From contig CAZXFT010000003.1 of assembly GCA_964640655.1 (NCBI GenBank), positions 62,001 to 126,000 on the forward strand: 64,000 nt of DNA, given 5' to 3'. Below the pieces are notes generated by a model. That model worked only from the letters and a program-made list of their open reading frames with translations, was not told where the DNA came from and did no database searches. This DNA comes from BJGO01 sp964640655 (lineage in GTDB: Bacteria > Bacteroidota > Bacteroidia > Chitinophagales > UBA10324). A program made the position numbers and the translations under genes. This document shows, piece after piece, positions 52,201-60,564 of the stretch (its first letter is position 1; every line of letters starts with the position of its first letter).

Positions 52201-53946
52201 TTTATAATCGATAATACGACTCTTGATCGCTCACTTACAACTTTTCAAAATATCAACTTTGAAAAAGACTATACAATTAATAATGGTGTAACGTACTTGA
52301 CAGGTTTTTCAACTTATGTAAATATTGAAGCACGTGGCAGCAATAATCAGATTATCAGCGGAAACGGTTTCCCTGTTAATGCAGGACGATTTTATATTAA
52401 TATAGATAATTTAGGTAATCCAAGCGCAACTAAACCAAGTGGTTCTGTAACATTGTCAAACCTAACAGGAGGAACTGTTCTCGTGTTGAACGACGATATC
52501 AAATTAAATTGTGGTAATACTACACCCGCAAACACGGCAACATTTGTTGATAATGGCCAAACAATCAAAGTAGCAGCAGATGTTGAGATGGATGGAAATG
52601 CATCTAACTATTCCTTAACCGGTACACTTATATTAAACGGAATTACAGGGACTAGCAACATCAGAAAAAACGGTGGTACGGGAAGCACACAGGTCATAGT
52701 TGCCGAATTAAACAGTATTAGTATAGAAACCTCTGGCTCAACTGTTGTTCAAGTTCAACCGACCGCTGGTTCTGTAGATTTTAATGTTAAAGGTAACTTT
52801 ACCATAGCAGGTACATCCACCGGTAAATTCACACCTAATGGAAACGTTATTAAAATTGGAGGCAACTTCAATGATACACGCACCATTGATATGATTGCAG
52901 CCGGAACTTCAACGTTTGAATTCAACGGTACTACACCTCAAACATTGGCAACAGCCTATGCAGTTGGAGAATCATTCTTCAATTTCAGAATCAACAATAG
53001 CAGTAACGTAACCATTACCTCAGGTAATTTCAGATGTACTTCTACCGGTAACTTAAATTGTATCAATGGTAAACTGTTTACCGGTTCAAATAAAGTTATT
53101 TTAAACAATACAGCAACAATTACAGAAACAGAAACCAATAATGTTCAGGGAATTGTTGAAACAACACGTAGTTTAACTACCGCCAATGAAACATTCGGTG
53201 GACTAGGAATTGAAATTCAATCTTCACCAGCTCCAGGCTCTACACTAGTTCGTCGAATTACAGGTGCTACAGTGGCTCTTGGTTGTGCCGGTACCAGTGT
53301 AAAAAGAATATTTGAGGTAACACCTACAGTAAACACAGGTTTGAATGCGTCAGTAAAATATATTTACTTAAATTCAGAATTAGGCGATTTATCAGAACCT
53401 GAGTTACAATTATATCGTTTCCTTGGTGCAGGTCCTTGGACAGAAATAACCAATGGTACCTTAAATCCTACCACAAATGTTGTTCAGGTAACCGGTCAAA
53501 CATCATTAGGTAAATATTCCGCAACCAACCCGCTGCCAATTGGAGGGCAGGTTTCACCTTCCGCTTCAGTTATTTGTTCAGGCACTACCAGAACATTAAC
53601 ACTAAGTAATTTTGCCGGTCTCTTACAATGGCAGATTTCAAACGATAACATTAACTGGAACGACATTACTGGTGCAACAAACAGCACTTATACTACAGCA
53701 GCACTCACTGCAAAACGATATTATCGTTGTATTGCTTCATCAAGTCTTTGTTTTGAAGTGTCGAGTACAACAGCGGTTGTTGATATCAGTACTACACCAA
53801 TTGTATCCTTTACTAATGTTACATCAACTTCTGTTACGGTAATATGGGCTCCTTTCGGTGCCAGTCAATACAACATTAGCTGGAGCGGTGCCGGTACAGG
53901 TACTGCATCAGGTGTTACTACAAATACATATGTCATTCCTGGATAA
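49219..53946 (+). CDS. N-terminal part of a ~2000-codon T9SS cargo gene interrupted by an in-frame TAA
   Basis: 1575 codons of a gene whose frame continues to 55242. The signal peptide ends VGQA. It opens with a jelly-roll-like domain (IQVSYLGGTQRYE, FSVDDISITYV). An Ig-like domain (YEQTFTVTGANLTANVVVT) and a propeller-like part (about 350-680) follow. A long Thr/Asn/Gly-rich beta region (about 820-1400) comes next. Then an Ig-like segment (SNDNINWNDITGATNSTYTT) leads to a fibronectin type III domain cut at its end by TAA 53944-53946. The residues around the stop (YVIPG-stop-NSNSDITVTV) read as an unbroken Fn3 strand pair, so the stop replaces one residue. The Thr-rich composition is typical of secreted Bacteroidota surface proteins. 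Confidence 0.82.
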   Translation: MKKITQLIVAIILLLQFATTTRTVGQATNPTPQSVPYSQTFSGFTGSTTTYPAGIQGWTISGSLSTSFPTAAPAANAALAGGSNATTSAGVYDMNNKIGIVATGSNMRTVCLAINTVGVGSNDIQVSYLGGTQRYENTRQNQLGVQYRIGTSGTFTDVTGSVYTSTPLGGSTQTTGTSTLNPATITFTLPAACKEQPEVQLRWLIRDLAGSGNRPSFSVDDISITYVAPTPTITTSTAALQAYYAQNGQDSYEQTFTVTGANLTANVVVTAPTHFRVSTDNITYSNSVTLTQSGGSLVGEPVTVYVRVHNSAPAGSIGGAGVNITCTSTGATTQNVNIPTSTILPAATAFTPGNIVVQRTGSGLLALSSAATIIVVDEYTTTGTYVQSVILPNASSGSNKRVTNSGSATSEGQMTLSLDGSKLVCVGYDAPIGLGSVVSTSVSTVNRIVGVVNANGTVNSTTRITDGYDANNIRSGVTIDGNYFWTTGASGGTDGGVRYSALGSSTSSQLSTAPANARVINIFENQLWMSANSSPNVGVSKVGSGVSNSTGQVITLQTSSGSNNYSFLVFDREPAINGVDVMYVADQTSGLLKYSFNGTTWTARGAHTGAASGLTGKLVGANVELYVTLGTSAGNQVYRITDNTSNTTNLAGAINTVGTLICTAPANTVFRSVQYAPVALPGTPSVALTRIEPAAGPILQASSNNVLYGIQATASTANAILTRLTLTTAGTYSISDFIANSFRLWYSSDNSFETTDILIGTAPVPSSGGTVVYDIAQKIFNTTSGYFFLTADVQGSATIGNTINITATPFANVLFANSATKSGSLTTGGVQTIVSSVLPTTFYSNGGDLDNLANWGDQTDGTIYVAGPANFTSNNYTFIVANGSNTIGANWTVSGTNSKVVVSALETLNLPAAYTFSGTVDVLDNGTLNIFGTSIPTFGLLEENSNVNYSGVSPVSQTVSGSLTVSYGNLKLTGSGIKVIGGVFNTAPINVKGQFIIDNTTLDRSLTTFQNINFEKDYTINNGVTYLTGFSTYVNIEARGSNNQIISGNGFPVNAGRFYINIDNLGNPSATKPSGSVTLSNLTGGTVLVLNDDIKLNCGNTTPANTATFVDNGQTIKVAADVEMDGNASNYSLTGTLILNGITGTSNIRKNGGTGSTQVIVAELNSISIETSGSTVVQVQPTAGSVDFNVKGNFTIAGTSTGKFTPNGNVIKIGGNFNDTRTIDMIAAGTSTFEFNGTTPQTLATAYAVGESFFNFRINNSSNVTITSGNFRCTSTGNLNCINGKLFTGSNKVILNNTATITETETNNVQGIVETTRSLTTANETFGGLGIEIQSSPAPGSTLVRRITGATVALGCAGTSVKRIFEVTPTVNTGLNASVKYIYLNSELGDLSEPELQLYRFLGAGPWTEITNGTLNPTTNVVQVTGQTSLGKYSATNPLPIGGQVSPSASVICSGTTRTLTLSNFAGLLQWQISNDNINWNDITGATNSTYTTAALTAKRYYRCIASSSLCFEVSSTTAVVDISTTPIVSFTNVTSTSVTVIWAPFGASQYNISWSGAGTGTASGVTTNTYVIPG

Positions 53947-54060
53947 AACTCAAATTCTGATATAACGGTAACAGTAACACTTGCTTCTCCAACTTGCGTA
54001 GGTACAAGCCCCGGAACAGCAACAACTAAAACACTGTGTGCTAAGCCAACTATTACTTCG

Positions 54061-55242
54061 TTGGTAAATGCTACTGATCCACTGGGTAATCCCGGTTTCA
54101 AGGTTACCTGGACACCTGTTGCAGGTGCTACAACATACAGAGTTTACTGGAGAAACATCGGTAGCAATGCCGGTTGGAGTTTTGTAGATACCACAAATGG
54201 CACTACCAAGACATTGACAGCAGCAAACAGCTCATTGATTTCTGCCGGTTCAAACATGGCAGTATATGTGTCCGTTAATAATTGCCCAACTAATCCTATC
54301 CTTATCGGAGACCCAAGCACTGTATCATATTTGACATTAACTCCCGTTTCCTCTTGTCTTTCTGTTCCTACATTTTCGGCTACGTCAAATTGTCCTAATC
54401 AAATTTCTATAACAGGATTAAGCGGCAGTTCAGGAAATTATCAGATCATGTTGAGACGTATATCACCTACATTTTCTTCCGGTGTTGCTTACACGGTTTC
54501 TCCTTCAAATATTAACATAACTATTGGCGCTCAGTTTTCTGGTTCAGTTTACGAAGTAACAGCTCGTAGCATTTGTAGTAGCACATCTTATTCAGGATGG
54601 AGTAATCCTATTATTGTTAATGTAAAACCAGCTTGTCAGGCAATTAATAATCCTATTATCAGCAATACTAATTGTTTTGGGGGTACGGTAAGTTGGAATT
54701 CCGATAATTGTAACGGTATTGGTGTATCAGGTTACTATTTGTACATAAAAAAATCTACATCTACTTCTTATAGTGCATATCCAACCAGCGCCAATACATA
54801 TAGCACCATTACGTGGCTGCAACCTAATACTTCTTATAACATATTTGTACGCTCTGTTGCCTGTAATGGATCATTATCAGCAAACTCTCAAGTATTAACA
54901 TTTACAACTGCTGGACCTGGCTGCCGTGAAGATGAATCAGAGTCGATTGAAAAGTCTGTAGCCAACCAGTTTGTATCACCCGAAGGTATTTCTGTAAATG
55001 TGTTCCCCAATCCGGCAAATGAGCAGGTTACTGTAATAGCATCAGGTTTATTAGAAACAGAAGCACGAGTAGAGTTGATGAATCTGCTCGGTCAGGTGGT
55101 TGCAACGAATATTGAACCTGTTTCAAATGGGGTGTTACAATCACAGTTCACATTGAATCATTCAATATCTTCAGGAATGTATTTATTGCGCATCAGCTCG
55201 GGTACTATCAATATTACCCGTCAACTTATCGTTGCACACTAG
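54061..55242 (+). CDS. C-terminal part of the interrupted T9SS cargo gene
   Basis: Same frame as 49219-53946 and open directly after the TAA (from 53947). The nominal TTG start at 54061 is arbitrary and there is no signal peptide. It carries Fn3 domains (FKVTWTPVAGATTYRVYWRN, NIFVRSVACNGSLSANSQ) and a Cys-containing domain at about 110-190. A type A sorting domain follows over the last ~80 residues (ISVNVFPNPANEQVTVIASG, VELMNLLGQVVATN, ISSGMYLLRISSG). A terminator follows. Without joining to the upstream part it cannot be secreted. Confidence 0.8.
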   Translation: MVNATDPLGNPGFKVTWTPVAGATTYRVYWRNIGSNAGWSFVDTTNGTTKTLTAANSSLISAGSNMAVYVSVNNCPTNPILIGDPSTVSYLTLTPVSSCLSVPTFSATSNCPNQISITGLSGSSGNYQIMLRRISPTFSSGVAYTVSPSNINITIGAQFSGSVYEVTARSICSSTSYSGWSNPIIVNVKPACQAINNPIISNTNCFGGTVSWNSDNCNGIGVSGYYLYIKKSTSTSYSAYPTSANTYSTITWLQPNTSYNIFVRSVACNGSLSANSQVLTFTTAGPGCREDESESIEKSVANQFVSPEGISVNVFPNPANEQVTVIASGLLETEARVELMNLLGQVVATNIEPVSNGVLQSQFTLNHSISSGMYLLRISSGTINITRQLIVAH

Positions 55243-55265
55243 TTGGTTTTAGTTTGGTTTGTTAT

Positions 55266-55296
55266 AAGGCTGCCTCGTTTCGGGGCAGCCTTTTTT
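55266..55296 (+). terminator. Rho-independent terminator after the large cargo gene
   Basis: AAGGCTGCC (55266-55274) pairs perfectly with GGCAGCCTT (55284-55292) over a 9-base loop, followed by six T. Confidence 0.88.
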
Positions 55297-55356
55297 ATCG
55301 CGTCAGTATAACACTCAACATCAGGTATTAGATGTTCATAAATAAATCACAAATAA

Positions 55357-55391
55357 TTTGAAGAGCACTCATCAACTTCATTGTAACTTTC
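55357..55391 (+). promoter_or_regulatory. Promoter of the VLCAD-like gene
   Basis: TTTG (55357-55360), 23 bases, TAACTTTC (55384-55391, 7/8 of TAnnTTTG), then 19 bases to ATG 55411. Confidence 0.4.
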
Positions 55392-55410
55392 AACCATAAA
55401 TAAAAAAGCC

Positions 55411-57201
55411 ATGAGTAATAGCGCAACACAAGTGAATGCTCTTAAAGGAGGAGAATTTTTAATAAAAGACTCTACCACCGATAATACATTTATTCCTGAG
55501 GATTATACCGAAGATCAGAAACTGATGGCTCAGGCAGCTCTTGACTTTGTTGATCTCGAAGTATTACCTAAAGCTGATCGGATTGATAAACAGGAAGAAG
55601 GCCTAACAGTAAGTTTGATGAATCAGGCAGGAGAATTGGGTTTACTCGGACTTTCGATACCTGAAGAGTATGGGGGCTCCGGCTCTGATTTTATAACATC
55701 AACACTTATCACAGAACAAATTGGCGGGTCCGGCTCTTTTGCTGTATCCTTGGCAGCGCACACAGGAATAGGAACTTTACCTATTCTTTATTACGGTACT
55801 GAAGCGCAGAAGAAAAAATATTTGCCTGGTCTTGCGTCCGGTCAACTGAAAGGTGCGTACTGTTTAACGGAGCCTGGCAGTGGTTCAGACGCATTGGCAG
55901 CAAAGACTAAGGCTGTGTTGAGCACTGATGGCAAGCATTATATTCTGAATGGTCAGAAAATGTGGATCACCAATGGTGGTTTTGCTGATGTGTTCACGGT
56001 ATTTGCAAAAATTGATGGTGAGAAGTTTACAGGTTTTATTGTCGAGGCTAATACACCCGGACTCACACGAGGCGAGGAGGAACATAAACTTGGAATAAAA
56101 GGAAGTTCTACACGCCAGATATTTTTTCAAGAAGCCAAAGTGCCTATTGAGAATGTGTTAGGAGAAATTGGCAAAGGCCATTTGATTGCTTTTAACATAT
56201 TAAACATCGGTCGTCAGAAATTATGTGCGGCAGCTTTGGGTGCTACTAAACGTCTATCGACAATTTCTATACAGTATGCTACTCAACGCGAGCAATTCAA
56301 AAAACCAATTGCTTCTTTCGGTGCTATTCAATACAAATTAGCAGAGCAGGCTATACAAATATTTGCTATCGAATCTGCATTGTATCGTGCATCGCAACAG
56401 ATAAAAAATAAAGTGGAAGAACTGCTTGCAGAAGGGAAACCTTATCACATAGCACTCATGGGAGCAGCAGAGGAATTTGCAATCGAGTGTGCAATACTGA
56501 AAGTATATGGTTCAGAAGTGCTCGATTATGTAGTTGATGAATGTGTACAGATTCATGGTGGTATGGGATACTCGGAAGAAATGCCTGCTGCACGTGCGTT
56601 TCGTGATGCGCGCATCAACAGAATTTTTGAAGGCACTAACGAAATCAATCGTTTGTTAACCGTTGATATGTTGTTGAAACGCGCTTTGAAAGGACACATT
56701 GATTTGATGAGCCCCGCGATGAATGTTCAGAAAGAGTTAATGTCTATTCCTGATTTAGGTGGTGACGATAATACACCATTTGCCCGGGAGAAAAAGCTAA
56801 TCGGCAACATGAAGAAGGCCGTTCTTATGACAGCAGGTGCGGCAGTTCAAAAGTTGATGATGGCATTGGAACACGAACAAGAGTTGCTTATAAACATTGC
56901 CAATATGATATCTGAATTGTACATCTGCGAATCGGTGTTGCTTCGAGCAGAAAAGCTTTCACAAACTAATCACAGTCTGTCAGGTTCTGCTGATGCTATG
57001 ATGCGTACCTATATTTTTGATGCCATGATGCGTATAGAAGCTGAAGGAAAGAACGCAATTGCAACCTTTGCTGAAGGTGATGAATTAAACATGATGCAAC
57101 TAGGTTTAAAACGATTCACCAAACAAAGCATGGTAAACACCAAGAATCTTCGCCGTCATATTGCTTCAGAGTTAATTAGCGCCAACCGTTACTGTTATTA
57201 A
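55411..57201 (+). CDS. Acyl-CoA dehydrogenase, long (VLCAD/ACAD9-like) form
   Basis: A 596-residue FAD enzyme of fatty acid beta-oxidation, longer than usual because of a C-terminal helical domain (about 430-596), as in VLCAD/ACAD9. Landmarks are YCLTEPGSGSDALAAKT, MWITNGGFADVFTVFAKI, REQFKKPIASFGAIQYKLAE, VQIHGGMGYSEEMPAARAFR, and FEGTNEINRLLTVDMLLK with the catalytic Glu. The extra domain could bind membrane or a partner. It lies 6 bases before the permease gene. Chain-length preference cannot be read from sequence. No overall base-composition anomaly. Confidence 0.93.
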   Translation: MSNSATQVNALKGGEFLIKDSTTDNTFIPEDYTEDQKLMAQAALDFVDLEVLPKADRIDKQEEGLTVSLMNQAGELGLLGLSIPEEYGGSGSDFITSTLITEQIGGSGSFAVSLAAHTGIGTLPILYYGTEAQKKKYLPGLASGQLKGAYCLTEPGSGSDALAAKTKAVLSTDGKHYILNGQKMWITNGGFADVFTVFAKIDGEKFTGFIVEANTPGLTRGEEEHKLGIKGSSTRQIFFQEAKVPIENVLGEIGKGHLIAFNILNIGRQKLCAAALGATKRLSTISIQYATQREQFKKPIASFGAIQYKLAEQAIQIFAIESALYRASQQIKNKVEELLAEGKPYHIALMGAAEEFAIECAILKVYGSEVLDYVVDECVQIHGGMGYSEEMPAARAFRDARINRIFEGTNEINRLLTVDMLLKRALKGHIDLMSPAMNVQKELMSIPDLGGDDNTPFAREKKLIGNMKKAVLMTAGAAVQKLMMALEHEQELLINIANMISELYICESVLLRAEKLSQTNHSLSGSADAMMRTYIFDAMMRIEAEGKNAIATFAEGDELNMMQLGLKRFTKQSMVNTKNLRRHIASELISANRYCY

Positions 57202-57207
57202 TAGCCT

Positions 57208-58446
57208 TTGCGAACCGAACTCATTATCAATTCTAAACTGGCAATTGCTTCCATCAGGAGCAATAAAGTAAGAGCTATGTTAACCCTGTCCATTATTGCA
57301 TTTGGCATTATGGCACTGGTTGGAATTCTTACTGCCATTGACGGATTAAAAGCAAGCATTAATGACAATTTTGCCACTTTAGGAACTAATACATTCAGCA
57401 TCAGGCAAGGTGGAACAGGTTTGCGCAGGCGCGGCGAGGTTTCAGATAAAATTGGTGCGGCTATTCGTTATGATCAGGCACAACAATTTAAAAACAGATT
57501 TCGCTATCCATCAGTTGTTTCAGTCTCGTGCGTCGCATCCTTCAACGCTACGATCAAAAACGGTTCATACAAAACCAACCCTAACATCCGAGTTACGGGT
57601 GCTGACGAAAACTACCTTCAGGTACTGGCAACTGACATCGAAAAAGGACGTTATTTTAATATCGGCGAAGTACAATCAGGTGCAAATGTGGTGTTACTTG
57701 GAAAAGACGTTGTTAAAAAAATAATTCCTCCATACATTGATGTTACCAAAACAGAAGTGCTTATTGGTTCTAACAGATATAAAGTACTTGGTGTACTGCA
57801 TTCTAAAGGCTCCAGTATGATGAATAATGCCGACAATCAGGTGGTAATACCGTTATTGAATGCATCAAGAAATTATACCGGCAATAATGCCTCATATACT
57901 ATTTCTGCAAGCGTCAATACGCTTCAACAACTTAGTGAAGGTGTAGAAGAAGCCACATCACTGATGCGTAAAATCAGAGGCATAGAGATTGGCAAAAGCG
58001 ATGACTTCGAGATCAGAATGAGCGATGCTGTAGCTAATCGAGCTATGGAAGACATCAGCTTTATAACACTAGCAGCAACCCTTATTGGTTTTATTACACT
58101 GTTTGGTGCAGGAATTGGTTTAATGAATATTATGCTAGTACTGGTTACTGAACGCACACGTGAAATTGGAGTATCCAAAGCGCTTGGGGCAACACGCATG
58201 AGCATTCGTTTACAGTTTCTTACGGAGGCAGTAGTTATATGTCAAATAGGAGGATTGCTGGGTGTGATACTAGGGATTCTTGTAGGCAACCTTGTATCAA
58301 CATTCTTTGACAGCGGATTTATTATTCCCTGGCTTTGGATGTTTATGGGTTTATTTTTCTGTCTATTGGTAGGAGTATTTGCAGGATTATATCCTGCTAT
58401 TAAGGCATCAAACTTAGACCCTATTGATGCATTGAGGCATGAATAA
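57208..58446 (+). CDS. MacB/FtsX-type ABC transporter permease
   Basis: A 412-residue inner-membrane protein: one membrane helix (about 22-44), a periplasmic MacB-like domain (about 50-275), then three C-terminal helices with the FtsX signature ITLFGAGIGLMNIMLVLVTE, RTREIGVSKALGAT and FAGLYPAIKASNLDPIDALR. Such permeases work with a MacB-type ATPase in mechanotransmission or efflux; no ATPase is encoded nearby. The start must be TTG 57208. The codon before it in frame is preceded by a stop and there is no early ATG. It follows the dehydrogenase gene by 6 bases. Confidence 0.88.
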   Translation: MRTELIINSKLAIASIRSNKVRAMLTLSIIAFGIMALVGILTAIDGLKASINDNFATLGTNTFSIRQGGTGLRRRGEVSDKIGAAIRYDQAQQFKNRFRYPSVVSVSCVASFNATIKNGSYKTNPNIRVTGADENYLQVLATDIEKGRYFNIGEVQSGANVVLLGKDVVKKIIPPYIDVTKTEVLIGSNRYKVLGVLHSKGSSMMNNADNQVVIPLLNASRNYTGNNASYTISASVNTLQQLSEGVEEATSLMRKIRGIEIGKSDDFEIRMSDAVANRAMEDISFITLAATLIGFITLFGAGIGLMNIMLVLVTERTREIGVSKALGATRMSIRLQFLTEAVVICQIGGLLGVILGILVGNLVSTFFDSGFIIPWLWMFMGLFFCLLVGVFAGLYPAIKASNLDPIDALRHE

Positions 58447-58489
58447 TAGAAGCGGTCAGATTAATCACAGCCTTATATTTATGACAAGG

Positions 58490-59311
58490 TTATTTATTAA
58501 TAGATATTTTCCTGGTCAGTACACCTCGATTGTTTTGTATTTGTATTATATAGATACCGCTATTTAAATCATTAAGACTAATGTATTGTATGTTGGAGGA
58601 AATTATTGTATTCAACGTATTACAACCTTGTAAATCATATACTGAGAAAGTGCAGTCTGAATTGGAATTGTTATTTACATATATATTATTCTGGAAAACA
58701 TTTAGCTGAAAAGGTGTATTAATATTTTTAATGCCAACACCTGTTTGTTTAATTTTAGCTTTTATCACAAAATCATCAAACCTATATGTTCCTTCTGGAT
58801 TATTGGTAATATCTTCAGACCACCTGAATTTGACTGACGGTTTGTTATCTGCCTCGGATGGAATCATAATATCATCACCGGTATTTGCAAAACCCCAACT
58901 ATTATCTATAAATGTGTCATAGTAAGCAATATTCACCCAGTTACTGCCTCCATCAATACTGTACTCAAATATTGGAATTGAACTGAATGTTGTATAGTTA
59001 TTTGATATTCTGCGACCCCAAAGTACTCTGATCATTTCGTATCCTGTTGTTTCTATTTCATTAGAAGTGAGGAAATAGGTGCCGGTTGGTGAGGTGTTTT
59101 TTATTGACATATTTGATTGACCACTTGCATTTGCATACCCTTCCGAAATGTTGGTATTATCAACATACCAGCCACTATCCGTACTTAACCATCCCGTCGG
59201 AAAAACTAAGTTGTTTGCATCTCCAAAATCCTGAGAGTATATTGTTACTATTTGTGCATTTACTATTGCTGTTATGAAAACTGCAAACAATGTTGTGTAA
59301 ACTTTGTGCAT
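58490..59311 (-). CDS. Small T9SS cargo protein with jelly-roll-like domain
   Basis: A 273-residue exported protein. The signal peptide ends IVNAQ. Residues about 20-190 form a jelly-roll-like domain (IYSQDFGDANNLVFPTGW, FEYSIDGGSNWVNIAYYD, YRFDDFVIKAKI). It resembles the first domain of the SprB-repeat adhesin (22644-25808). A type A sorting domain follows (FQLNVFQNNIYVNNN, FSVYDLQGCNTL, NSGIYIIQIQNN). Rich in Asn. The role is unknown beyond surface location. A TACATTTG element lies 30 bases upstream. Confidence 0.8.
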   Translation of the reverse strand: MHKVYTTLFAVFITAIVNAQIVTIYSQDFGDANNLVFPTGWLSTDSGWYVDNTNISEGYANASGQSNMSIKNTSPTGTYFLTSNEIETTGYEMIRVLWGRRISNNYTTFSSIPIFEYSIDGGSNWVNIAYYDTFIDNSWGFANTGDDIMIPSEADNKPSVKFRWSEDITNNPEGTYRFDDFVIKAKIKQTGVGIKNINTPFQLNVFQNNIYVNNNSNSDCTFSVYDLQGCNTLNTIISSNIQYISLNDLNSGIYIIQIQNNRGVLTRKISINK

Positions 59312-59340
59312 TTGCTGAATTGATAATTTTTATCTGTTGC

Positions 59341-59348
59341 CAAATGTA
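59341..59348 (-). promoter_or_regulatory. -7 promoter element of the small cargo gene
   Basis: TACATTTG on the minus strand is a full match to TAnnTTTG, 29 bases before ATG 59311. Confidence 0.5.
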
Positions 59349-59418
59349 TTTGAACACAATTCACTTGCCACATATATGTTGTTATGAATTTGTTACAGCA
59401 GCGTTATGTAATTCTTAA

Positions 59419-59760
59419 CTACTTACGACTCGCTATAAAAGGAATATATATTAGATAATAGTATGCAAGCAAAATTAAGCCGATTGTGAAAAAAATAATT
59501 GCGATGGGTCTGCTGCTATCATCAAAATAAAACTCACCAATCATCCAGGTAATATTGGCAAACAGCCAACAACATACAGCAAGGTTATGTATCAACTCGC
59601 TGAATTCTCTGCGATGCATAATAGTAATAATAATAGCTACCGATACAGTGGGTACTATCATAATCATTCCCGCTAATTTGAAATCACTAACCCAGCAAAC
59701 GTCTTTAATAATCCATAATAAAATATGCAGGTTCTCAAACTTGCGTATGCGATGATTCAT
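59419..59760 (-). CDS. Small integral membrane protein of unknown function
   Basis: A 113-residue protein with about four hydrophobic segments (FKLAGMIMIVPTVSVAIIITI, seen in parts; LAVCCWLFANITWMIGEF; PIAIIFFTIGLILLAYYYLIY). A conserved-looking HRREFSELIHNLAVCCW and GEFYFDDSSRP between them could be a ligand or metal site. I do not recognise the family. It lies 47 bases downstream of the Crp-family regulator on the same strand and may be cotranscribed with it. Confidence 0.6.
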   Translation of the reverse strand: MNHRIRKFENLHILLWIIKDVCWVSDFKLAGMIMIVPTVSVAIIITIMHRREFSELIHNLAVCCWLFANITWMIGEFYFDDSSRPIAIIFFTIGLILLAYYYLIYIPFIASRK

Positions 59761-59807
59761 AAAAGCAATGTTAGGTAATAATTCAGGATTACCTGGTAAG
59801 GAAAAGA

Positions 59808-60467
59808 TTAATTTACAGAGTACTCTATTGAATTGCGATGCAGTTTTACTTTACCGGCATCTTCCATCTGCTTCAGCAATCTGGAAACAACCACTCTTGA
59901 AGAATTGATGTCGCGTGCAATTTCTTCGTGTGTAATATGTAAATGATTGGTCTTATAGCTTTTTACCTGCTGCTCCAGATAATGCTCTAATCGTTGATCC
60001 ATCCCGTTAAAGGCTACGTTGGAAAGTGATTCAAGAATTTCGTGAAAACGCATTTTATATGAATCCATCACAAAGTAGTTCCAGCTTTTATATTCTGTCA
60101 TGAATGTGTCCACTAAGTTTAATGGAAGCATAATGAATGTTGAAGGTTCAACAGTGCGAGCTGCAATGTCGCTGTTTTCATTTCGGGCAGCACAAATCAT
60201 ACTCAAGGCACAGGCTTGACCGGGTTCTATGTAATACAGAAAAAAATCTTCACCATTTTTACCTTCACGATAGACTTTGACAAGGCCTTCGGTTAATAGG
60301 ATAGAAGATTTTATGGGCTGACCCGACCGCATCATCACTTGATCGGCCTCCACCTGGTGTAACACACCGAATTCGATGATGGCTTTTTTTAATTCAGGTT
60401 CAAATTGACTAAATAATTTGTCAACCCAATAGCTGGTTTCCTGTTGTGATGCGGTTAGTGTGGCCAT
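59808..60467 (-). CDS. Crp/Fnr family transcriptional regulator
   Basis: A 219-residue regulator. The N-terminal cyclic-nucleotide-binding-type beta-barrel covers about 25-140 (ADQVMMRSGQPIKSSILLTE, VKVYREGKNGEDFFLYYIEP, GQACALSMICA). A dimer helix follows. The C-terminal winged helix has THEEIARDINSSRVVVSRLL as recognition region. There is no Fnr-type Cys cluster, and the phosphate-binding RxS of CRP is not seen, so the effector is unknown. Targets cannot be named. The adjacent membrane protein is a candidate. Confidence 0.88.
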   Translation of the reverse strand: MATLTASQQETSYWVDKLFSQFEPELKKAIIEFGVLHQVEADQVMMRSGQPIKSSILLTEGLVKVYREGKNGEDFFLYYIEPGQACALSMICAARNENSDIAARTVEPSTFIMLPLNLVDTFMTEYKSWNYFVMDSYKMRFHEILESLSNVAFNGMDQRLEHYLEQQVKSYKTNHLHITHEEIARDINSSRVVVSRLLKQMEDAGKVKLHRNSIEYSVN

Positions 60468-60564
60468 TTATGATGAATGATAGGGTTTAAAATTAGAATT
60501 TCTTTTATCAATTTCTTTCAGCAATGTATATTATTTAACAGATGTTTGTGCAGGTAAGTTCGAT

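Noticed and set aside
14432..55242. Reassignment of TAA as a sense codon
   Set aside because: TAA ends many clearly complete genes here, for example fusA, hppA and the YceI gene, so a code change does not fit.
29156..57201. A fatty acid or phenylacetate catabolic island formed by the two acyl-CoA dehydrogenases and paaN
   Set aside because: The three genes are far apart, in different operons, with no thiolase, hydratase or ligase genes near them.
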